Source: Algicola sp. | GTDB lineage: Bacteria > Bacteroidota > Bacteroidia > Flavobacteriales > Flavobacteriaceae | Direction of reading: 5' to 3' | Assembly (NCBI GenBank): GCA_018222835.1 | Contig: JAAEZN010000002.1 | Location: 30,914-94,913, forward strand | Length of the DNA stretch: 64,000 nt | In this document: piece after piece, positions 9,077 to 16,723 of the stretch | Layout of the letters: each line of letters starts with the position of its first letter | How positions within the stretch are numbered: the first letter of the stretch is position 1 | Program-made: the position numbers and the translations under genes | The notes under the pieces: model-generated | Databases searched by the model: none | What the model was told of the DNA's origin: nothing | What the model saw: only the letters and a program-made list of their open reading frames with translations

Positions 9077-10330
9077 ATGAAAAGAATTTTTTTATTGATA
9101 GGGGTGTCCTTGATGCTTTCTTGTACTACCAAGAAAACGACAGAAACATCCATGATTGCCCCGACTGTTTATTGCTATTCCACAGTAGCATTTGTTGAAA
9201 CGCCATTGACCTATATAAAGGGAAGTATTCCGTTGACCAAGGAAGAAGCATTGGAACGCAACCATTATCGCTTTACCTACGATCAATGGCATCGATTGGT
9301 CTCTGTTGCTTTCTATAATGGATTTACACCAAGAAACCCCAACCATACCGCCAATCTGTTCACCTTGGCACACCGTATGGAATTTACTTATACGTCGAGT
9401 ACAGAAAAAATTTCCTTCTACAACACTAAAGGACAACAGATCAATGTGCTGGGGGATTGTAAGGAATTTATTTATTCCTTGGACGACAAGGGCTTTAGGA
9501 GTTCCTTGGAGTTTCTTAATGATGAGGGGCAAAAAGTGGAAAATGATTGGGGAATATTTAAATATCAATGGACCTATTTGGCAGATGGAAGCATAATTGA
9601 AGACCGGTTCAATAAAGTTGGAGAATCCGTTGCTATTCGACCAGGGTTCGAGTTTTACAGGTTGAGACTTAATTTTAACACCTTGGGGCATATTGCCCTG
9701 ATGCAAAATATTGATCAGTATGGAAACCTAATAGAGAACAGCTCCGGAGCGTCGCAGGATAGGATTACGACCAACTCCCATGGAAATTTTTTGCAATGGG
9801 AGGTTTTGGACAATAATTCGGCTTTGGAGAAGGGAAATGGGCCAAATGTAGCCATTGGTATCCAAAAGTTTAACGAATATGGTTATGAGGTGGCATTGGA
9901 GCATCGGGATGAAAACAACGCCCCCATATATAACAACTATGGAATTTGTAAGAGTGAGACCAAATTTGACAGCTTTGGCAACATGATCGAAAGAAGGTTT
10001 TTTGATGAGGACAGCAAGCCATCCTGTCATAAGTTGGCAGGTTATCATAAACTGAAGATCCAGTGGGACCCGTCGGGCAATCGAAGGAATATGCTATCGT
10101 ATTACGATGTGAACGGCACTCCAATTGAACACCAGGCACGAGGGTATCATAAAGTGAGCTATAGCTACAATAGGGATAATCTTCTTCAGCAAATCAGTTA
10201 TTTGGACACAGAGGGGAGTCTCGTAAACCGTAAGGACAATGGTACGGCGTATATCAAATATGAGTATGATGAAAAGGGACAAAGGTCGGAAGCTTCTTTG
10301 TTTGATGTAGAGGGCAATCTAATACGTTAA
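9077..10330 (+). CDS. YD-like repeat lipoprotein (copy B)
   Basis: 417 residues with a lipoprotein signal, lipobox LMLSC (Cys16). The body repeats the pattern seen in the protein at 6563: YDQWHRLVSVAFYNG, DSFGNMIERRFFDEDSKP, DPSGNRRNMLSYYDVNGTP, YDEKGQRSEASLFDVEGN. The segment DGSIIEDRFNKVGESVAIRP aligns directly with the copy-A segment, so the two are duplicates, one soluble or secreted and one lipid-anchored. Four bases separate its stop from the serine hydrolase start, implying one transcript. Function unknown. Tandem beta units of this kind usually form elongated binding scaffolds. Confidence 0.7.
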   Translation: MKRIFLLIGVSLMLSCTTKKTTETSMIAPTVYCYSTVAFVETPLTYIKGSIPLTKEEALERNHYRFTYDQWHRLVSVAFYNGFTPRNPNHTANLFTLAHRMEFTYTSSTEKISFYNTKGQQINVLGDCKEFIYSLDDKGFRSSLEFLNDEGQKVENDWGIFKYQWTYLADGSIIEDRFNKVGESVAIRPGFEFYRLRLNFNTLGHIALMQNIDQYGNLIENSSGASQDRITTNSHGNFLQWEVLDNNSALEKGNGPNVAIGIQKFNEYGYEVALEHRDENNAPIYNNYGICKSETKFDSFGNMIERRFFDEDSKPSCHKLAGYHKLKIQWDPSGNRRNMLSYYDVNGTPIEHQARGYHKVSYSYNRDNLLQQISYLDTEGSLVNRKDNGTAYIKYEYDEKGQRSEASLFDVEGNLIR

Positions 10331-10334
10331 AGAG

Positions 10335-11411
10335 ATGAAACAAGTACAATGGTTTTTTGTTATCGCCCTATTCTGCGGTCCTGTAATGGGACAGGATATA
10401 CTTAAAAAAGAACTGAATGACATTTTGGAAGCCTATGCGTCGAAGAATCAATTTAGCGGAACTGTATTGGTGTCCAAAAAAGGCAAAGTGCTGTATAAAA
10501 ATGCTTTTGGTATGGCCGATTGGGAAAATAGGGTGCCCAATAATCTGGATACGAAGTATTTAATAGGCTCTGCAACTAAATCATTTACGGCTATAGCTGT
10601 GATGAAAGCCAGAGAGGATGGATTATTGGAGTTGCATGAGCCACTTTCTACATATATTCCTGAATTGAACAGAGAGCTTGGCCGATTGACACTGCATTTT
10701 TTAATGAAGAACTCATCGGGATTGCCCGTACATCTTAATCGAATCACCGAGTTGGAATATCGGGATATTTCAAGCCAGGAGCTTATTTCATTATATAATT
10801 CCGTTCCACTCTCCTTTGCACCGGGAACCAGATACCAATATTCTAATCTAAATTATCAATTAGCTGCGCTTGTATTGGAAAGGGTTGCCCATACATCATA
10901 TAAGGACTATTTGGGCATGAATATTTTTAAACCTATTGGGATGAACAGCACGGGCGTGGAAAGAACCGATTTAAAATCAATGGATAAAGCATTGGGTCAC
11001 GATTTGTTAGCAGGCAGGTTTGTAAGGTCCGAAGAAAACTACATGGGCTATGCCAAAGGGGGAGGTGATATGTATTCAAATGTCGAGGATATTTTTAAAT
11101 GGGATGCTGCATTATATTCAAACCAATTGTTGAACGAAAACAGCAAACAGCTTATGTTCGATGGATCTCCGGATAAATTTGGAGGCTACGGATATGGTTT
11201 CAAGATAAAGGCATATGAGCGGGGCAAGGAAAGGGAAAGTCTTGGCAAACTTGTCCGCCATGGAGGTTCCATGTATGGATATATCTGTAATATTCATCGT
11301 TATTTGGACGATCAGGTCTTGATTGTGGTTTTGGGGAACATAAGGCCCTATCCAACTATGGAGATTACGGTTGCAATTGAAGATGTGTTGAGGTCAAAAG
11401 GATTTTTTTAG
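10335..11411 (+). CDS. Exported beta-lactamase-family serine hydrolase
   Basis: 358 residues with a signal peptide (WFFVIALFCGPVMGQ). The three active-site motifs of the class C beta-lactamase/DD-peptidase fold are present: Ser79-Ala-Thr-Lys82 (GSATKSF), Tyr169-Ser-Asn171 (YQYSNLNYQ) and His309-Gly-Gly (RHGGSMYGY). Members act as esterases, D-amino peptidases or peptidoglycan-related hydrolases; a true beta-lactamase is unlikely from these motifs alone. The gene starts 4 bases after the repeat lipoprotein and so belongs to its operon, suggesting that the lipoprotein and this hydrolase act on the same extracellular target. Confidence 0.88.
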   Translation: MKQVQWFFVIALFCGPVMGQDILKKELNDILEAYASKNQFSGTVLVSKKGKVLYKNAFGMADWENRVPNNLDTKYLIGSATKSFTAIAVMKAREDGLLELHEPLSTYIPELNRELGRLTLHFLMKNSSGLPVHLNRITELEYRDISSQELISLYNSVPLSFAPGTRYQYSNLNYQLAALVLERVAHTSYKDYLGMNIFKPIGMNSTGVERTDLKSMDKALGHDLLAGRFVRSEENYMGYAKGGGDMYSNVEDIFKWDAALYSNQLLNENSKQLMFDGSPDKFGGYGYGFKIKAYERGKERESLGKLVRHGGSMYGYICNIHRYLDDQVLIVVLGNIRPYPTMEITVAIEDVLRSKGFF

Positions 11412-12152
11412 AATTGTAGCGAGTCCTGTTGGACTTCTTGACAATGCTAAAAAGTGAAAAATAAAGACCATGGGCCTTATTCATATGTCTCCAGATTACA
11501 AGAATACTATCAGAAAAATCGGGAGTTATTATAAATAACCTACATATTTCTCATATGTAACTACGGTGCGTTGTGTTACAATCAACAATATCTTGATTGT
11601 TAGCCTGAGCAATAGCAAGTCGTTTCCAGTTAATATTGATTCTTCTAAAATTTTGCCATTGCTTCTCATTTTGATTTATCACACCTTGTCATAGGCTATA
11701 ATTTGGGTGTTCGCGGCCTTTATCACCGTTGCCCTAAAGGGTTTGGACAGTACAGTTCGGGGATTATGTTACAAAAGATAAATTATAATGTTACGTATTA
11801 TAACTGTTTACCGTTCTAGAGCTTAAATATCATTCTTTTGTGTAATAACATAAGGGATGGGCGGGGACATACATCCTCTTTCATTAAGAGACATTTATTT
11901 TATCCATTAATTTTTTGTTCTCATTGATTGATTTTTTGAATTAGGCTATGGATGATGTCATCTAGCCCACCCTTTTAAAAGCCTAATTACAAAAGAATAG
12001 ATTCTATTTGTGTATAAAATACCGTTCAATGCGGATTTTGAGAATATTGGTTAATGAAAAGGTATTGAATAGTATATGTATTGGAGCCAAAAGTAATTGT
12101 AAGGGCAAAGTAGGTCAAAGACAGAGCTTTGTTAAAATTGCGTTATTACCTT
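11412..12152. other. Gene-free AT-rich region of about 740 bases
   Basis: No convincing gene on either strand; short open frames here lack family features and are broken often. Visible structure: a small nested inverted repeat just after the hydrolase stop (ATTGT...ACAAT around AGTCC...GGACT, about 11414-11446), and a longer one at 11939-11988 with arms AATTAGGCT and AGCCTAATT enclosing GATGA/TCATC. The stretch may be decayed coding sequence or hold an unrecognised RNA. It separates the plus-strand cluster from two minus-strand peptidases. Confidence 0.5.
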
Positions 12153-13844
12153 TTAATTTTGAGCTTCCTTGTTTATCAAATCCACTACAAACTCAAGACA
12201 TGGGTCATGACCTTGTTTCCATTCCATTGATGTGGGCTTTATGAAAACTTCTGGAGCAATCCAATTGCGCTCGTCGTAGGGAACAGGACTTTGCCAAAAT
12301 GATTTCGAGGCATAGGCTTTCAACCCTGAATGGGGTAAGTTGATTTCATTGTCATCGCCAACATGGCTTGGTCTTCCTCCACTTGGTTCGCCAATGAACA
12401 TTGTCTCCGTAAATTGATCTAACTGGGTAGATAATAATATGGCTGCAGAAAATGTCATGTTACCTATTATAGTAAATAGTTTGCCTGGTTGATTGACTTT
12501 CTCGCATTTTACGATACTGTTTAAAAAATCCTTGTTCAATTTTCCACTTCCCCCAAGATTAAACCTTAAATCCAGCACTAAAGCCTTGACGTCATTATTA
12601 TTTATAAATCTTAAAATATCCTCCCCAAATTCCTTAAATGATTTCTCGGTCTCGTTACCTATCTCATTTATTTGGCAATACACAATTTTGGAGTCTGATA
12701 AATAGGTGAACCAGAATTTTCTGTCGAGATTAGACAAAAACAAAGGGGGGTCAACTGTTTTATTCATTGTTGCCCATCCCTCATTTGTTTTTCTGGTCAA
12801 GAAGGTATCCGGTGAAAAGGGTAGGTGGACCATGGAGATTGTTGTTTCGTTCCCGTTTTCATCAAGGTAACCAATAACAGACTTGTTTACATCCGAAGCA
12901 AATTCAAATGCCATTAAAATTTCAGAAAAAGTAGCATATAGAAGACTAGATCTTCTTTTCATTATTTTATTCTCAGCTATAGCTACCGAGGAAACTTTTT
13001 CTAGGATCTTTTCAATGGGTATGCTATTGATCGACATAATTTTTTTTCCTAACAAAACCCCATATCGTGGCAATGTTTGTTTAACAAAAACCCCATCACT
13101 GAACTCGTAAAGTTCAATAGGTATTTGATGGAAACGGTTTTTACCGGAATATGGAGGCATAATGTAGGAATGCCCAATACCAATTTGATTCATTATTCCC
13201 ATCAACTCCACAATTATTTCATAGTCATTTAATTCGGATATTTTGGGAGTCAATTTTTCGAAACTCCTGTCCCATTCCAATTTTGGATAATAATCATGCA
13301 ACCTGTAGTGCGTCAGTTCAACCTGATTTTTAAGAAATCGTATATCTTCACTCCAACCTTTTGTTCTTGTATTGGTTTTGGTGGTATCTGGTATTACAAG
13401 TTTCTTAAATGGCTCTAAATTTCTAAGGTTATCCAAACCTTTATCGGATAGTAGTAACGTTTCCCTATTGTTCAATCCATGGGCGATAGCTGACTGTAGA
13501 TTAATTATTGCTTTAGCGGTTTCTCCCAATGATGAATAATTGATGGCGATGTTATAGTGAGAGTTGGCTAACTGATATCCACATTCAATTGCCTTCTTCA
13601 ATGATTGAATTGAGTTATTATAATTTTGACGATTCTTTTCAATTAATCCCAACCTATACCAGTAATGCCCATTGTAAGGATTTTTGTTGGTGATTTTTGC
13701 ATATAGGTCAAAAGCTTTCTCCCAATTATTGTCATTATAAAATTGATCTGCTTGTAATAAAACGTTGGATGATTGGGCTTTGAGGTCAAAACTGGCCCAT
13801 ATGATCAGGGCAATTATTTTAACCCAATTGTGATAATTTTTCAT
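12153..13844 (-). CDS. Exported S41-family peptidase with N-terminal TPR repeats
   Basis: 563 residues. A signal peptide (IIALIIWASFDLKAQ) is followed by about three TPR units (residues 25-145, e.g. WEKAFDLYAKITNKNPYNGHYWYRLG) and a C-terminal S41 tail-specific protease core (about 250-545). The core shows KALVLDLRFNLGGSG and the nucleophile region GNMTFSAAILLS, with Ser466 the likely active residue. The following motif is IGEPSGGRPSHVGD; the Lys of classical CtpA enzymes is not at its usual place, as in other Bacteroidota S41 members with a GEPTGG motif. The coding sequence is rich in Asn and Lys and visibly more AT-rich than the core genes around it. No close operon partner. Confidence 0.85.
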   Translation of the reverse strand: MKNYHNWVKIIALIIWASFDLKAQSSNVLLQADQFYNDNNWEKAFDLYAKITNKNPYNGHYWYRLGLIEKNRQNYNNSIQSLKKAIECGYQLANSHYNIAINYSSLGETAKAIINLQSAIAHGLNNRETLLLSDKGLDNLRNLEPFKKLVIPDTTKTNTRTKGWSEDIRFLKNQVELTHYRLHDYYPKLEWDRSFEKLTPKISELNDYEIIVELMGIMNQIGIGHSYIMPPYSGKNRFHQIPIELYEFSDGVFVKQTLPRYGVLLGKKIMSINSIPIEKILEKVSSVAIAENKIMKRRSSLLYATFSEILMAFEFASDVNKSVIGYLDENGNETTISMVHLPFSPDTFLTRKTNEGWATMNKTVDPPLFLSNLDRKFWFTYLSDSKIVYCQINEIGNETEKSFKEFGEDILRFINNNDVKALVLDLRFNLGGSGKLNKDFLNSIVKCEKVNQPGKLFTIIGNMTFSAAILLSTQLDQFTETMFIGEPSGGRPSHVGDDNEINLPHSGLKAYASKSFWQSPVPYDERNWIAPEVFIKPTSMEWKQGHDPCLEFVVDLINKEAQN

Positions 13845-14104
13845 TTTTTGAATAAAGTATTTTAGTTGTTCCCTGTGTGAAGCCGAATATAGGGGTATAG
13901 GAACCCCATTAAGAATTGGTTACTTCCATTCTCATCTAGGGAGATACTATCTTATAACGAGATTATAAATCGGATTCCGATTTATAAATAAAAGGATGGT
14001 TTCTAGGATACATTACATGTAAACTATCGATAAGCGAATTAATGTTTATTTGTAACCTTTAACCATCCTCTTGGTGTTAATGGCCAAAAAATATGTGGGT
14101 GGGG

Positions 14105-15607
14105 TTACTTTCCTAAAAACCCATATAAAATATCCTGTTCCAACTTGTTCAAGTTATTTTTCTTTTTTATCAGCAGTTTCCCATGTTCGATAGAGGCATT
14201 TAATCCGGCGGGATGCAAGTATGCTTCAATAGGGAATTTTATAGCCCCTTGTATATAGGTATCAAAAAACGAAGTCTGATCTTCTCCGCTCAAATTGGAC
14301 AATCGTTGACATACTTCATCCAAATCATAATGCTCGTTTGTACCACCATACTCTTCATATAATGCTTTCATTAACATATCCAAGCTTTTGGTATTTTTCG
14401 TTGCATTGCGGATAATGATATCCTGAGCTATCCCTACGAACATACCTCCACTATATACCAAGCCCCAATGGTCATGCTTGGCTTCACCATCGGACATGGA
14501 TAATGTGCCTACTCCTTCATCATCAACATAACGTTTATAAAAGAAATCGGATAGAACATTCAAATAACTCTCATCGTTTAAAATACCAATATGATATAGT
14601 GCCTTGACCGTGTAATAATTTGTAACCCCTTCCTTGAACCATTCCAAATCATCGGAGTTTGGGGAGAAAGATTTGCCGTTCCAAAGATGAAAGAACTCGT
14701 GCGCAAAAATGAACCTGGAAATTAGTTTAGAAAAGTCATCTCCATCTTTCTGAACCAAAACACTGATGTTGTTCCCTAGTGCTTCACCATCGGTGGCATC
14801 TGCGGCGTTAACCACCACCACAGATCTTAAAGTTCCTTTTAAATTGGGCGGGTTTGGATTGCCCCCCATAAGATCAACATAGTAATTTAAAACACCATTG
14901 GCGATTTGCTTATACTCCTCCTCTTGTTCTATGGTTTCTTTTGTTCCCAATGCAAAAATCAATTCGAAATCCTTTCTTTTAATTTTGATTTCCTTGTGGG
15001 TACCCAAGAACATAACAGATTGTAAAAGATCATTTATACCTTCGACCTTCTGCATATCTGATTCTTTTCCATCTATTTCCCAAGGTGTTGTTGCTATCCA
15101 GTTTTTGGGAAGATCAAATTTTACCGATATATCATTTCTTTGCGTCCCATTGATCATAAATAAGGTTCTACCGGTGTAAAAAACTCCATGTTCCGTAGAA
15201 TACGCAACCCCATCAATTCCGCCGCTCCACTCATAATCCGAGTGAGTAAGGTGAACATTATAGGTTACAGTTATTGGTGTGGGAGCATCTATATCAATTT
15301 TCCACTTAGGACCTTTTAACTGCTCAACGGCAAGTTTGTTGTTTTGGTCATCGTATGCTCTAATATTATGCAAAAAATGCCCCCAGCTGTTATCGAATGC
15401 TCGGGCACTGCCATCCATATACAGAATATTATCCTGTGGTATAAACTTCATGGTTACTTGCGCCACATTAGGGTTTTTTTCTGTAATGGTAATCCAATAA
15501 TTGATTTGGTTTTGATCAATATCCAGCTCATTTGCATTAGAGCCAATACTAGAAAGAGCTATAGGAAATAGCCACAACATTGGTTTTTTAAATAATTTGA
15601 ATAACAT
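14105..15607 (-). CDS. M61-family zinc metallopeptidase, exported
   Basis: 500 residues from the ATG at 15605-15607. An upstream in-frame start at 15661 would add 18 residues before the signal peptide and is less likely. A hydrophobic leader (MLWLFPIALSSIGSNA) precedes an M61-type N-terminal beta domain (ITVTYNVHLTH region) and a catalytic domain with zinc motif His303-Glu-Phe-Phe-His307 (FAHEFFHLWNG) and the third ligand Glu326 in LEWFKEGVTNYY. The enzyme would act as an aminopeptidase or peptidase in the periplasm. Usual M61 proteins of this group are longer and carry a PDZ domain after the catalytic part; none is evident here, where the protein ends about 170 residues after Glu326. Codon use is AT-rich, like the S41 gene next to it. 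Confidence 0.85.
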   Translation of the reverse strand: MLFKLFKKPMLWLFPIALSSIGSNANELDIDQNQINYWITITEKNPNVAQVTMKFIPQDNILYMDGSARAFDNSWGHFLHNIRAYDDQNNKLAVEQLKGPKWKIDIDAPTPITVTYNVHLTHSDYEWSGGIDGVAYSTEHGVFYTGRTLFMINGTQRNDISVKFDLPKNWIATTPWEIDGKESDMQKVEGINDLLQSVMFLGTHKEIKIKRKDFELIFALGTKETIEQEEEYKQIANGVLNYYVDLMGGNPNPPNLKGTLRSVVVVNAADATDGEALGNNISVLVQKDGDDFSKLISRFIFAHEFFHLWNGKSFSPNSDDLEWFKEGVTNYYTVKALYHIGILNDESYLNVLSDFFYKRYVDDEGVGTLSMSDGEAKHDHWGLVYSGGMFVGIAQDIIIRNATKNTKSLDMLMKALYEEYGGTNEHYDLDEVCQRLSNLSGEDQTSFFDTYIQGAIKFPIEAYLHPAGLNASIEHGKLLIKKKNNLNKLEQDILYGFLGK

Positions 15608-15985
15608 ACTTCGTTTTTTTGATGATGATGAATAAACTCTTGTGCAGATCCTCTGTATCAAAGTGTATTGATGACATGGAGGGGGATGCGCACCAGTTTT
15701 TTTGATGAAACTTGCTGGGTAAGCAATTGTGGGATCAAAATAAACCTATTGGTAAAGTACTTCGGTAAATATTTATAAGATGTAACGGAAAATTCGACAT
15801 ATTGTAACATGCAAAAGGTGATTAAGGAACTGCTAAGCTAAACTACTTGAGCAAACATAATACAAACACATTCTTAGCTACATTAAAACTAGCACTTCTC
15901 GAACAGAGATAAGAGTGTAAAGAAGAAAATGCTTGTAGAATAGACGGTTTTTTGTTACTGCTATTTTGGACTAAGTAAAACAAAA
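15608..15985. other. Gene-free spacer between the M61 peptidase and tmRNA
   Basis: About 380 bases upstream of the M61 gene and downstream of tmRNA on the minus strand. No open frame with protein-like features and no clear repeat. It should contain the M61 promoter. A CAAAGTGTA at about 15659 resembles the minus-strand -7 element but has one extra spacer base. Confidence 0.4.
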
Positions 15986-16014
15986 AAACCTGTAAATCAT
16001 TGATTTACAGGTTT
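15981..16014 (-). terminator. Terminator of the tmRNA gene
   Basis: A perfect 14-base inverted repeat (arm AAACCTGTAAATCA at 15986-15999, mirror at 16001-16014) with a 7-base A run on the plus strand, which reads as a U run after the hairpin on the minus strand. It lies 15 bases past the tmRNA 3' end. Confidence 0.9.
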
Positions 16015-16028
16015 GGTGTATTGTTTAG

Positions 16029-16425
16029 TGGAGCCGGAGGGATTCGAACCCTCGTCCAAACAAGCAATAACCATGCTTTCTACATGCTTAGTATCTGCTT
16101 AGTTTTCGATGTATGCCTGACCAGATACGGCCTAACATACACTTATCTTCTTTAGGTTTTAGAGGTGTCGCCAAAGCGAACGGACACCCTTGTGTTGACT
16201 TTTTTGGTGCTCCTAAACGAATCGCCGTCAACAAGGGCTATTCAGGAACATCTCGCTTCCCTACCTAGTAGGGACGAGGCAAATCTTACTATAATTCAGA
16301 TTATGCGGCAAGAGCGTAATTATTTTCGCCAATTAAAAGTGTGAAATATGAGATTAACGAGCTGTATCCCAGCGCTCGGCATGCTTACATCGCCATTGGT
16401 CTTGCTGTCAAAACCGGTCGGCCCC
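16029..16425 (-). ncRNA. ssrA: Transfer-messenger RNA (tmRNA)
   Basis: tmRNA rescues ribosomes stalled on broken messages and tags the product for degradation. The 5' end GGGGCCG (16425 downward) pairs with the 3' CGGCUCC over 7 bases, including one G-U. The T arm reads GGGTTCGAATCCC. The tag frame at 16301-16330 reads GENNYALAA then TAA, the usual flavobacterial tag. The encoded molecule is 397 bases. The discriminator A at 16029 is followed by CTA, so the terminal CCA must be added after transcription. The start of GACAGCAAGACC near the 5' end is also conserved among tmRNAs. A terminator follows closely. Confidence 0.97.
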
Positions 16426-16464
16426 ATAATGAGTTAGGCAAGCGTTGCTTACCGTAAACGAATT

Positions 16465-16490
16465 ATGCCCTGAGCGGAGTCGAAGGGCAT
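16465..16490. repeat. REP-like short palindrome
   Basis: Arms ATGCCCT and AGGGCAT enclose GAGCGGAGTCGA. The core CTGAGCGGAGTCGAAG matches, from memory, a short palindromic repeat scattered through many Flavobacteriaceae genomes. A related fragment CACAGTCGAAGTGTG lies at 16536-16550. Confidence 0.55.
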
Positions 16491-16549
16491 AAACATCTAC
16501 TCACTTTTTTATCAAAGAACTTTTCCTGTACATAACACAGTCGAAGTGT

Positions 16550-16629
16550 GGGCGTTCCCCGAAATTTGCTTGCAAATTTCGGGTCGGGCTATCGGCCGTA
16601 CATGGTACTTGCCTCTATCCCTAACGCGG
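16550..16629. repeat. Structured intergenic element with GGGCGTT...TAACGC ends
   Basis: An 80-base element begins GGGCGTTCCCC and ends ATCCCTAACGC. Its ends can pair (GCGTT with AACGC). Inside is a 12-base perfect hairpin (CCCGAAATTTGC with GCAAATTTCGGG), then GTCGGGCTATC and a second hairpin around GTACATGGTAC. Elements with GGTCGGGCTATC and ATCCCTAACGC are familiar, from memory, in intergenic regions of many Bacteroidota, but I cannot name a described family with confidence. Confidence 0.5.
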
Positions 16630-16633
16630 TCGG

Positions 16634-16660
16634 CAAAGGTAAATCATATCCATCAAACAA
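16634..16660 (-). promoter_or_regulatory. Candidate promoter for tmRNA
   Basis: On the minus strand TACCTTTG (16634-16641) matches the Bacteroidota -7 consensus TAnnTTTG. A TTG lies 16 bases further upstream (16658-16660), a little closer than the usual 19-20. No comparable match was seen nearer to the tmRNA 5' end, so transcription may start about 200 bases before it. Confidence 0.45.
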
Positions 16661-16723
16661 TAAAAAGTTTGCTTACCCTACCTTTTACCCTTATTTTGGT
16701 CAACAATTATACCAAAATATTTT

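Noticed and set aside
9092..9706. 204-codon minus-strand frame inside the repeat lipoprotein
   Set aside because: Antisense to a gene with a lipobox and a clear paralogue; no own motifs.
10335..11411. Antibiotic-resistance beta-lactamase
   Set aside because: Motifs fit the broad serine-hydrolase family; nothing identifies a true beta-lactamase, and the context suggests another substrate.
12008..12244. Plus-strand frame in the gap before the S41 peptidase
   Set aside because: It overlaps the well-supported S41 gene on the other strand and has no family features.
16029..16060. T-arm-like GGGTTCGAATCCC read as a tRNA
   Set aside because: It belongs to the tmRNA; no anticodon arm lies at tRNA distance and the tag frame is present.
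5688..16425. Recent genomic island with ends at ssrA
   Set aside because: No integrase, transposase or duplicated attachment site was found, so it is kept only as a weak hypothesis.
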